A stretch of 64,000 nt of DNA from Vallitalea maricola (GTDB lineage: Bacteria; Bacillota; Clostridia; Lachnospirales; Vallitaleaceae), in contig NZ_BTPU01000002.1 in assembly GCF_036985595.1 (NCBI RefSeq), positions 57,415 to 121,414 of the forward strand, written 5' to 3'. The notes below the pieces were generated by a model, which saw only the letters and a program-made list of their open reading frames with translations, made no database searches and was not told the origin of the DNA. Both the position numbers and the translations under genes were made by a program. Numbering within the stretch: the stretch's first letter is position 1; each line of letters begins with the position of its first letter. Of the stretch, positions 35,355-43,044 are shown one piece after another.

Positions 35355-36170
35355 ATGAAACTAATATCTTGGAATGTTAATGGTATAAGAGCCTGTATTA
35401 AAAAAGGCTTTTTAGATTTTTTTAATGAGGTAGATGCGGATGTTATGTGTTTACAAGAAACCAAAATATCTGAAGGACAAATTGAGTTGGATCTAGACGG
35501 ATATCATCAATATTTTAATTATGCAGAGAAAAAAGGCTATTCAGGAACAGCTATATTCTCTAAGATGGAACCTATATCTGTTAAAAATGGAATAGGTATT
35601 GAAGAACATGACCAAGAAGGCCGAGTTATAACTGCTGAATACGATAACTTTTACTTAGTAAATGTCTACACACCTAATTCTAAAAGAGGACTGCTTAGAC
35701 TTGATTATAGAATGCATTGGGAAGATGATTTCAGAGACTATGTTAATGAACTTGATAAGATTAAGCCTGTTGTAATTTGTGGCGATTTGAATGTAGCCCA
35801 TAAAGAAATTGATATAAAGAATCCAAAATCCAATAAAAAGAATGCAGGGTTTACTAATGAAGAGAGAACTAAGCTGACTAATCTGCTAGATTCTGGCTTC
35901 GTAGATTCATATAGGTTCTTCTATCCAGATAAAGAAGGGGCTTACAGCTGGTGGTCATATATGTTTAACGCTAGGCAGAATAATGTAGGATGGCGTTTAG
36001 ATTACTTCAATGTTTCTAAAAAATTGGAAGAGAAGTTGAAGGGTGCAGATATCCTGTCTGATGTATTAGGCTCAGATCATTGTCCTGTTCAGTTAGAACT
36101 TGATATTGAAGTAAATGAATCTATGAATAATAATTCTTCTGAAAAACAATTAGAATTAGATATTGTATAA
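35355..36170 (+). CDS. xth: Exodeoxyribonuclease III / AP endonuclease
   Basis: A 271-residue ExoIII/ExoA enzyme cutting at abasic sites and degrading 3' ends in base-excision repair. Family motifs: S-W-N-V-N-G-I-R-A, C-L-Q-E-T-K with the metal Glu, V-V-I-C-G-D-L-N-V-A-H catalytic loop, and G-S-D-H-C-P-V at the end. AAAGGAGG ribosome site. The core ends at about residue 250. The C-terminal tail repeats the peptide QLELDI (once at the end of the core, once at the extreme C-terminus), so the tail is longer than usual. It is followed by the terminator at 36214. Confidence 0.95.
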   Translation: MKLISWNVNGIRACIKKGFLDFFNEVDADVMCLQETKISEGQIELDLDGYHQYFNYAEKKGYSGTAIFSKMEPISVKNGIGIEEHDQEGRVITAEYDNFYLVNVYTPNSKRGLLRLDYRMHWEDDFRDYVNELDKIKPVVICGDLNVAHKEIDIKNPKSNKKNAGFTNEERTKLTNLLDSGFVDSYRFFYPDKEGAYSWWSYMFNARQNNVGWRLDYFNVSKKLEEKLKGADILSDVLGSDHCPVQLELDIEVNESMNNNSSEKQLELDIV

Positions 36171-36213
36171 AGAATTATTAAATATCCGTGAAAATAATAT
36201 CTAAAATTAATAT

Positions 36214-36280
36214 AGGTAAATATATTAAATATAACTAATCATTAATTAACATAGTTATACTAATATATTTACCTTGTTTT
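36214..36280. terminator. Bidirectional terminator between xth and the ferredoxin-like gene
   Basis: AGGTAAATATATTA (36214-36227) and TAATATATTTACCT (36261-36274) are perfectly complementary. Inner arms ATAACT/AGTTAT (36231-36236 with 36252-36257) extend the stem, and T-rich sequence follows. It lies between convergent genes. Confidence 0.8.
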
Positions 36281-36352
36281 TGTTGGAGTTATATAATACT
36301 GTAAGATTGTTTATATAAAGTTTTGTAAAATAATTTATTTGAATATATTAAC

Positions 36353-36883
36353 TTAATTTTGCATATCAGGTATTTTAACAGTATTGTTTTTTGACTTAGC
36401 ATCTTGACTGTTTTTAATTAAAGTACAACCATGACCCATGGGACAAATCTGGCACCAGCTTCTTGGTTTGAAGACAATACCAATAACAATACCTACTATG
36501 AATGACATCAACATGAATCTATAGAACACTTTGGCTATTACAAAAAAATGGAACCCATGATTGACAATAGCATAAGTTAGAACAATACTAAAAACAGAAA
36601 GCATTATCGTCAAAATGGTATTTTTCGCTTTGTTGGTTCTTAACCATTTTGGAAAGGTATGACCAAGAGATATCTTTCTAAGGAACTTTCCTAGAAAAGA
36701 ACCTCTTGGACAGTATTTTGAACAATGAATCTTACCTCTGCCTCTTATAGCATGATATATAGGGGCACCCATACAAACAATTCCTAGAATGCCGAATCTA
36801 ATATCAATTATTCCTAATATGAAAAAGCTTATAATAATTATATAACTCCATCCCTGATGACTTTTTCCAGTTTCTTTTTTCAT
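36353..36883 (-). CDS. Membrane protein with two Cys-rich 4Fe-4S-like motifs
   Basis: A 176-residue protein with four or five hydrophobic segments. Two cysteine clusters, C-S-K-Y-C-P-R-G-S (about residue 54) and W-C-Q-I-C-P-M-G-H-G-C (about residue 143), resemble the C-x2/3-C-P motifs of NapH-like 4Fe-4S membrane proteins, which pass electrons at the membrane. Each cluster has fewer Cys than a full ferredoxin site, so partial or degenerate clusters are possible. It is transcribed from a strong promoter wrapped in a palindromic operator (36908-36948). Electron partner unknown. Confidence 0.75.
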   Translation of the reverse strand: MKKETGKSHQGWSYIIIISFFILGIIDIRFGILGIVCMGAPIYHAIRGRGKIHCSKYCPRGSFLGKFLRKISLGHTFPKWLRTNKAKNTILTIMLSVFSIVLTYAIVNHGFHFFVIAKVFYRFMLMSFIVGIVIGIVFKPRSWCQICPMGHGCTLIKNSQDAKSKNNTVKIPDMQN

Positions 36884-36907
36884 TATTTATTTCTCCTTCT
36901 TTTAACC

Positions 36908-36948
36908 ATATCTATATATTATTATATTCAAATATATAGATATGTCAA
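36908..36948 (-). promoter_or_regulatory. Promoter with palindromic operator for the ferredoxin-like gene
   Basis: On the minus strand TTGACA (36943-36948), 16 bases, TATAAT (36921-36926). A perfect 13-bp inverted repeat (36908-36920 with 36931-36943, 10-base spacer) lies over the spacer and -10 region, an arrangement expected for a repressor site. The repressor is not identifiable in the window. Confidence 0.7.
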
Positions 36949-37162
36949 CAGAATTTATCCAAAAATTTAATTTGTTAATTTGGAATTATGTGGATATAAT
37001 ATAGGAAATTATCGGAAAAATATATTGATTTAAGTAATAATTTACTATTATATATCTTTTAATAAAGTTGAAGATGTTGTAAAATTATGCTAAAATAATA
37101 CTAACTATAATGAATTATGCCTAATCATAATAGTATATTAAGACTAGGTTAGGGGCGGTTAT

Positions 37163-38641
37163 ATGTGTAATAAATTAAAGTCTAACTTAGATTTTAAAAT
37201 TATTATTAGAAGTTTTATAATAATTTTTACTGTATTTAGTATATCTTCTATTTTTGTTTATCAGCAAACCACCAAGAAGTTTCACACTAATACGACAAAA
37301 CAAATATGTCTAAAATCCCAGCTTGTTAATAAAGATATCACCAATATATTTGAAAATAAAAAAATAATATCAGATATCATTGAGGCAGATGAAGATATTA
37401 ATAATTATTTGATGGAAGTTAAAGATAGAAAAGATATTACAACAAATATTTTATATCCAAAATTCATAAAAAATTTTAAACATATAATGGAATCATATGA
37501 TGATATATATACAATTTGGGTTGCCAATGAACAAGCTAACTTTTATATAGATACTATTGGAAAATCCAATATCAGCGATTATGATATCTATAAAAGACCT
37601 TGGAGAGAACAAGCTGCCGGTTCCGATGAAGTTATATTAACAGATCCTTATATAGAATATGGTACTTCCATAAAGGTTATATCTATTATTAAAGCATTGA
37701 AACAAGATAATAGAATAATTGGTTATGTTGGCATAGATATCAAATTAGATAACATATTCACTATAATGGAAGATTACATTGTAGGGGAAAAAGGGATGAA
37801 TTTCTTAATAAATAAGGATTATGAATTCATATATTCATATGTAGGAGAAAATGATGAAGATATAGTATTTAAGAATAAATTGATAGAACGTGTTAAAACA
37901 CTTGATAAAGATTATAGAGATTATAGGAAGATTACATACAAAAAAAATAAATATTTTATTTATCACAATGAAATTGATCTTAATGGATGGAGAATAATAC
38001 AATTAATCCCTGAAAATGATATTGATCAAGATATAAATGATTTTTTGAAAATCATGTTGATTATATTTAGTATTGCGGCTATATCTTTATTAATAATAAT
38101 TATTATTGAAGGAATAATGTATAAACTACGTGAAAACCGATTGAAGATACAAGCTAGAACAGATTCTTTGACAGGATCAATCAATAGAAGTTATTTTATG
38201 GAACTTGCAAAACATGAATTTTGTCTTGCTAAAAAAGAAGATAGAAAGTTCAATCTTCTAATGATAGATATTGATTATTTCAAAAGTGTGAATGATAATT
38301 ATGGACATCATATAGGGGACGTTGTATTAGAAAATATGGCACGACTAAGTGTTAGACTATTAGGTAATAATGCCATATTTGGACGAGTTGGAGGAGAAGA
38401 ATTTGCAGCCATCATAATGGATATAGATGAAAAGGAAGCTTTTGTAGCTGCTGAAGATCTTAGAACTAAGATTTCCAATATGGATATAAATACTGACAAA
38501 GGTAATATAAGTATTAATGTAAGTATAGGATTAACCAGTATGAAAAATAGTGATATACAGCTTAAAGGAATTCTAAAAAGGGCTGATGAAGCTATGTATG
38601 AAGCCAAGAAAAGTGGTAGGAACAAAGTTAAAATCAAATAA
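37163..38641 (+). CDS. Diguanylate cyclase with dCache sensor domain
   Basis: A 492-residue protein: a membrane segment (about 15-35), an external Cache-like domain (about 40-285), a second membrane segment (about 293-315), then a GGDEF domain starting at T-D-S-L-T-G. The active-site loop is G-G-E-E-F at 410-414, so cyclic di-GMP synthesis is expected. The inhibitory I-site R-x-x-D normally five residues before the loop is absent (the stretch reads LLGNNAIF), so product inhibition by that site is unlikely. A possible promoter TTGAAG-N17-TAAAAT lies at 37068-37096. Confidence 0.93.
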   Translation: MCNKLKSNLDFKIIIRSFIIIFTVFSISSIFVYQQTTKKFHTNTTKQICLKSQLVNKDITNIFENKKIISDIIEADEDINNYLMEVKDRKDITTNILYPKFIKNFKHIMESYDDIYTIWVANEQANFYIDTIGKSNISDYDIYKRPWREQAAGSDEVILTDPYIEYGTSIKVISIIKALKQDNRIIGYVGIDIKLDNIFTIMEDYIVGEKGMNFLINKDYEFIYSYVGENDEDIVFKNKLIERVKTLDKDYRDYRKITYKKNKYFIYHNEIDLNGWRIIQLIPENDIDQDINDFLKIMLIIFSIAAISLLIIIIIEGIMYKLRENRLKIQARTDSLTGSINRSYFMELAKHEFCLAKKEDRKFNLLMIDIDYFKSVNDNYGHHIGDVVLENMARLSVRLLGNNAIFGRVGGEEFAAIIMDIDEKEAFVAAEDLRTKISNMDINTDKGNISINVSIGLTSMKNSDIQLKGILKRADEAMYEAKKSGRNKVKIK

Positions 38642-38777
38642 GTAATTAGCAAGGCTTTCTATGAATTCCTTAGATTTGTTAAAATGATAAGCTTCATTTT
38701 CTTATCGACATGGATATATTTTGTATGATACAATAATCTAATACAGTAAATACTAACAAAATGAAAGGTGATGTTAT

Positions 38778-39749
38778 ATGGTAAGCATTAAAGATGTTGC
38801 CAAAAAAGCAAATGTATCCATATCATCTGTATCTAATGCACTAAATGGTAGAGCAAATGTAAGTGAGAAAACTAGAAAAAGAATTATTGAAATAGCCAAA
38901 GAAATGAACTATTATCCTAATACGATGGCTAGAAATCTTAAGGTGAAAAGAACAAAAACAGTAGCTCTTTGTTTTAGTCAATTTGATAGAAATTTCTATT
39001 TTGAAATCATAAAAGGAATTAATGATTGTGTTGTACACAATGGATATGATTTAATTATATGTGCTCATCATTCCATAGAAAAATTTCTGAGAAATGGTTT
39101 TATTGATGGTGCTATGGTATTAGATAAAAATGTAACAGATGAATTAATACTATCTACAGCAAGTGAAGAACTACCAATTGTTCTGTTTGATAGAGAGCTT
39201 GAAGGAGAAAACATTTACTCTGTAGTTGTAGATAATTACTTAGCTATGGAGGATTTGATTAATGGATTAATTAAAAAAGGATACACTAATTATTCATTCG
39301 TTGGTGGTGTTGAGCATACTCAGGATAATATTGAGCGTTTTAAAGGACTGAAGGATACCCTCGAAAAAAGTAATATAGAGTTTATATCAAAAAATTATTA
39401 TCATGGTGATTTTACTGAAAAAAGCGGTTATCAAGCTGCAAAACTCATGATTATCAGTAACGATATTTCAGAAGTAATTGTATGTGCGAATGATAATATG
39501 GCTATAGGTGTAATGAAAGCTTTTAAAGAAGCAGGAATTAGAATTCCAGAAGATGTAAGCGTAATAGGCTTTGATGATATTGAATTAGCGAGTTACCTTG
39601 AACCACACCTAACTACAATTTCAACTCCGAAATACGAATGGGGAATGTATGCAGCTAGTATATTATTTCAAGTTCTTGATGAAGAGAAAACAAATATTAA
39701 GCCTAATAAAATAAAAGCCAATATAAAATGGAGAAATTCCAGTAGGTAA
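38778..39749 (+). CDS. LacI family transcriptional repressor
   Basis: A 323-residue regulator. The N-terminal helix-turn-helix (I-K-D-V-A-K-K-A-N-V-S-I-S-S-V-S-N-A-L-N-G) and hinge are followed by a periplasmic-binding-protein-like sugar domain with the C-A-N-D-N-M-A-I-G and G-F-D-D-I-E motifs. Two copies of its likely operator (ATAAAACGTTTTAT) lie just after the gene and in the promoter of the sugar operon, so it probably represses that operon and perhaps itself. Inducer presumably the disaccharide handled by GH65, which is inference. Confidence 0.93.
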   Translation: MVSIKDVAKKANVSISSVSNALNGRANVSEKTRKRIIEIAKEMNYYPNTMARNLKVKRTKTVALCFSQFDRNFYFEIIKGINDCVVHNGYDLIICAHHSIEKFLRNGFIDGAMVLDKNVTDELILSTASEELPIVLFDRELEGENIYSVVVDNYLAMEDLINGLIKKGYTNYSFVGGVEHTQDNIERFKGLKDTLEKSNIEFISKNYYHGDFTEKSGYQAAKLMIISNDISEVIVCANDNMAIGVMKAFKEAGIRIPEDVSVIGFDDIELASYLEPHLTTISTPKYEWGMYAASILFQVLDEEKTNIKPNKIKANIKWRNSSR

Positions 39750-39767
39750 AATTTTTTACTCGTTTTT

Positions 39768-39781
39768 ATAAAACGTTTTAT
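39768..39781 (+). promoter_or_regulatory. LacI-type operator, copy 1
   Basis: A perfect 14-base palindrome ATAAAACGTTTTAT with the central CG typical of LacI/CcpA-class operators, 19 bases after the repressor gene. An identical copy is at 39927-39940, 159 bases away. Confidence 0.8.
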
Positions 39782-39884
39782 TAAAATAAAATTATAAACA
39801 CAGATAAATTATTAAAAGTCATGTAATTATAACAAAAATAAAGCTATATTATAAGTTTTAATATAAAAAATTAACAAAAAATAA

Positions 39885-39940
39885 TTGACATCAATAATAA
39901 TTCGTGATATTATTTTGTTGTTATTAATAAAACGTTTTAT
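39885..39940 (+). promoter_or_regulatory. Promoter and LacI-type operator of the sugar operon
   Basis: TTGACA (39885-39890), 17 bases, TATTAT (39908-39913), then the palindrome ATAAAACGTTTTAT at 39927-39940, just downstream of the predicted start. Repressor bound here would block transcription; the identical site at 39768 could allow looping. Confidence 0.85.
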
Positions 39941-39954
39941 AAGGAGGAAAAATA

Positions 39955-41190
39955 TTGAAGAAAATTAGATTGCTATTAGTATTGGTATTGGTATTATCCA
40001 CAATGGTTGTAGGGTGTAAATCATCAGAAAAAGAGAGCACAACATCAAAAAAAGATGATGTGAATATTACATTATTCCAATCAAAAGTTGAGATAACAGA
40101 GCAGTTAGAAAAATTAGCGAAAGAATATAGTGAGATGACAGACGGAGTAACATTAGAAGTATGGGGAGCACCTGGTGGAGGCTATCATACTCAATTACAA
40201 GCGAAATTAATTAATGGACAAGGTCCAACAATTATGTCAGCTATTGGTAAAGATGCTGAAGTAATCAGCGATTATCTATATGATTTATCAAATGAAGATT
40301 TTGTGAAGTACATAGCTCCAGGAACAGCTGTTATGAATGGTGAAAAACTTATAGGTGTACCTTATGGAGTAGAAGGATATGGTTTCGTTTATAATAGCTC
40401 TTTAGTTAATCCGGATGAAGTAACTGACTTGACTTCATTTGAAACAAAATTAAATGAATTGAAAGATTCAGGTGTTCAACCAATAAGTTTATCAAGTGAG
40501 TCATATTTCTTGATAGGTCATATTTTAAATATACCTTTTGCATTACAAGACGATCCAGCAGCATTTGTTGATGGGTTAAACAATAAAACAAAGACTATGA
40601 GTGGAGATCCATTATTTGAAGAATGGGCTAAATTCATGGAGGTAATTAGAAAAGATGGTACAAAACCTTTAGAAATTAAATATGATGTTCAAACTGGTGA
40701 TTTTGCTACAGGAAAAACAGCTATGATTCATCAAGGTAACTGGTGTTATGGTATGTTCAAAGATTATGATGTGAACTTTGATATGAGTATACTTCCAATG
40801 CCAGTAAACGGTAATGATAAAATCAGTGTTGGTATACCTAATGCCTGGGCTATCAATGCAGGTGCTTCTGAAGAGGAAATAAAAGCTGCCATTGATTTCT
40901 TTAATTGGTTATTTACAAGCGAAAGAGGTCAAGAGTACATTATAGATGAATTTGGATTCATCCCAGCAATGACAAACATGAAAACAGAATCATTAGATCC
41001 ATTAGGAAAAACAATTGCAGAATATACAGCTGATGGAAAGACATTGCCATGGGTATTCAAGAGTTGGCCATCAGGTATAGTAAAGAATGATTTCTTATCA
41101 GTAGCTCAAAAATTCTTTGCTGATGAAAACATGAATGGTTCAGACTTATTAGTAGAATTAGACAAGGCATGGGCTAATGCAACAAAATAA
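39955..41190 (+). CDS. Sugar ABC transporter substrate-binding lipoprotein
   Basis: A 411-residue family-1 solute-binding protein. The signal peptide ends in lipobox V-V-G-C (C21), so it is lipid-anchored. The binding-protein fold shows N-I-T-L-F-Q near the start, V-E-G-Y-G-F-V-Y-N and the usual M-I-H-Q-G-N-W hinge segment. The start is TTG at 39955, eight bases after AAGGAGG. It is followed by an intercistronic hairpin and two permeases. The cognate ATPase is not present; a shared MsmK-type ATPase elsewhere would be expected. Confidence 0.92.
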   Translation: MKKIRLLLVLVLVLSTMVVGCKSSEKESTTSKKDDVNITLFQSKVEITEQLEKLAKEYSEMTDGVTLEVWGAPGGGYHTQLQAKLINGQGPTIMSAIGKDAEVISDYLYDLSNEDFVKYIAPGTAVMNGEKLIGVPYGVEGYGFVYNSSLVNPDEVTDLTSFETKLNELKDSGVQPISLSSESYFLIGHILNIPFALQDDPAAFVDGLNNKTKTMSGDPLFEEWAKFMEVIRKDGTKPLEIKYDVQTGDFATGKTAMIHQGNWCYGMFKDYDVNFDMSILPMPVNGNDKISVGIPNAWAINAGASEEEIKAAIDFFNWLFTSERGQEYIIDEFGFIPAMTNMKTESLDPLGKTIAEYTADGKTLPWVFKSWPSGIVKNDFLSVAQKFFADENMNGSDLLVELDKAWANATK

Positions 41191-41218
41191 AAATATAAAT
41201 AAAAGATGAAACTAATTT

Positions 41219-41256
41219 TGGTTGAGAGAACTATTATCATATAGTTTTTTCAACCA
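41219..41256 (+). promoter_or_regulatory. Intercistronic stem-loop after the binding-protein gene
   Basis: TGGTTGA (41219-41225) with TCAACCA (41250-41256) and inner AACTAT/ATAGTT. It probably stabilises the binding-protein message or partly terminates, giving more binding protein than permease. T-richness is inside the stem rather than after it. Confidence 0.6.
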
Positions 41257-41293
41257 TTATGATATGTATTTATACGACTAAAAGGAGGCAGCT

Positions 41294-42172
41294 ATGAAAA
41301 AAAAGAATAGAAATAAGATTTGGTTTGCTATTTTTACTTTTCCAACTATATTCATTTTTTTTACTGTTGTAATTATACCATTTCTAATGGGTATCTATTA
41401 TTCATTCTTTCAATGGGATGGAATACCTGTACACCCTAAGAAATTTATAGGATTAGGTAATTACATAAATATGTTTTCGGATACAAGATATATTAATTCA
41501 ATCTTATTGACTTTAAAATATACTTTAATCGCAGCAGTGTTAATCAATATTTTAGGATTGGCATTTGCATTATTAGTTACTACAAAATTGAAAATAAGAA
41601 ATGGTCTTAGAACAATGTTCTTTGTACCAAACCTAATTGGTGGACTTATTCTCGGATTTATATGGCAATTCATCTTTATGAAAGTATTTGTTGGGCTAGG
41701 TGAATCAACAGGATTCCATGATATTTTTTTCAATTGGATATTAGATGAAAAATTCGCTTTACTAGCTATAGCGGTTGTAAGTACATGGCAAATGGCAGGT
41801 TATATAATGATTATCTACATAACTGGAATACAAAGTATACCAGGAGAATTATTGGAAGCAGCAAAAGTTGATGGAGCAGGCTATTTCAGCAGGTTAAAAA
41901 ATATTATGTTCCCATTAATAGCGCCATCATTTACTATCAGTCTATTTTTAAGTTTATCAAATTCATTCAAGATATATGATGTCAACCTTTCTTTAACTGA
42001 AGGAGGACCATATAATTCAACTGAAATGTTTGCTATGAATGTATATAATGAGATTTTTGGTTATAGAAATTTTGGATACGGACAGTCAAAAGCGATAATG
42101 TTCTTCTTATTTGTAGCTTTGATTACATTGATTCAAGTATACTTTAGCAAAAGAAGAGAGGTTGAGATGTAA
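41294..42172 (+). CDS. Sugar ABC permease (MalF-like)
   Basis: A 292-residue inner-membrane permease with six hydrophobic segments. The ATPase-docking EAA-like loop reads E-A-A-K-V-D-G-A-G near residue 193, as in carbohydrate importers of the MalFG type. GGAGG lies before the ATG. Its stop overlaps the start of the second permease (TAATG at 42170-42174), so the two subunits are translated together. Confidence 0.93.
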   Translation: MKKKNRNKIWFAIFTFPTIFIFFTVVIIPFLMGIYYSFFQWDGIPVHPKKFIGLGNYINMFSDTRYINSILLTLKYTLIAAVLINILGLAFALLVTTKLKIRNGLRTMFFVPNLIGGLILGFIWQFIFMKVFVGLGESTGFHDIFFNWILDEKFALLAIAVVSTWQMAGYIMIIYITGIQSIPGELLEAAKVDGAGYFSRLKNIMFPLIAPSFTISLFLSLSNSFKIYDVNLSLTEGGPYNSTEMFAMNVYNEIFGYRNFGYGQSKAIMFFLFVALITLIQVYFSKRREVEM

Positions 42173-43023
42173 TGGAAAATAAATTATTTAAAAGAACGAA
42201 AAAAATAATAATAGAATTATTGGCATTACTTATAGGTATAATTTATTTGCTTCCCATATATGTTATTGTAGTTAACTCATTTAAAAATCGTGCCCAGATG
42301 TATGATAATGTATTGTCCCTACCAAAAAAATTGGATTTCCAATTCTATAAGATTGCTATGGAAAAAATGAATTTTTCTAATGCATTCATGAACTCGGCAA
42401 TCATTGCAGTGATAAGTATAACACTAATTGTAATCTTATCATCTATGACCGCATGGATGTTGGTTAGGACAAAACATGTAATAAGCAAGATTGTATTTTT
42501 CTTATTCATAGCTACCATGTTGATTCCGTTTCAATCAATCATGATGCCATTAATGCAGTTCATGGGATCTATATCAAGAAATACAATTTTCCCAATGATT
42601 AATACCCGATTTGGACTTGTCTATATGTATATAGGATTCGGAGCCAGTATGGCAGTATTTCTTTTTCATGGATTCGTCAAAGGAATACCTGCATCACTAG
42701 AGGAAGCAGCAACAATTGATGGATGTAATAAATGGAAGATATTCTGGAAAATAATATTCCCAATATTAAAACCTACTACTGTAACGGTAATGATATTGGA
42801 TTTAAGATGGATATGGAACGATTTCTTATTACCTTCATTAGCATTATCCAGTAAGTCACTTAGAACGATTCCGCTGTCAACATTCTATTTCTTTGGAGAG
42901 TTTACAATTGAATGGAACTTAGCTATAGCAGGATTAGTATTGACTGTAATACCTGTAATTATATTCTACATATTTGCACAAAAATATATTATACAAGGTG
43001 TAACGGCTGGAGCAGTAAAATAG
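42172..43023 (+). CDS. Sugar ABC permease (MalG-like)
   Basis: A 283-residue permease with six hydrophobic segments and the EAA loop E-E-A-A-T-I-D-G-C near residue 178. The C-terminus Y-I-I-Q-G-V-T-A-G-A-V-K is the standard ending of carbohydrate MalG-type permeases. It partners the preceding permease, and the GH65 phosphorylase gene follows after 21 bases, so import and phosphorolysis are linked. Confidence 0.94.
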   Translation: MENKLFKRTKKIIIELLALLIGIIYLLPIYVIVVNSFKNRAQMYDNVLSLPKKLDFQFYKIAMEKMNFSNAFMNSAIIAVISITLIVILSSMTAWMLVRTKHVISKIVFFLFIATMLIPFQSIMMPLMQFMGSISRNTIFPMINTRFGLVYMYIGFGASMAVFLFHGFVKGIPASLEEAATIDGCNKWKIFWKIIFPILKPTTVTVMILDLRWIWNDFLLPSLALSSKSLRTIPLSTFYFFGEFTIEWNLAIAGLVLTVIPVIIFYIFAQKYIIQGVTAGAVK

Positions 43024-43044
43024 ATAGATAGGATGTGGACATAA

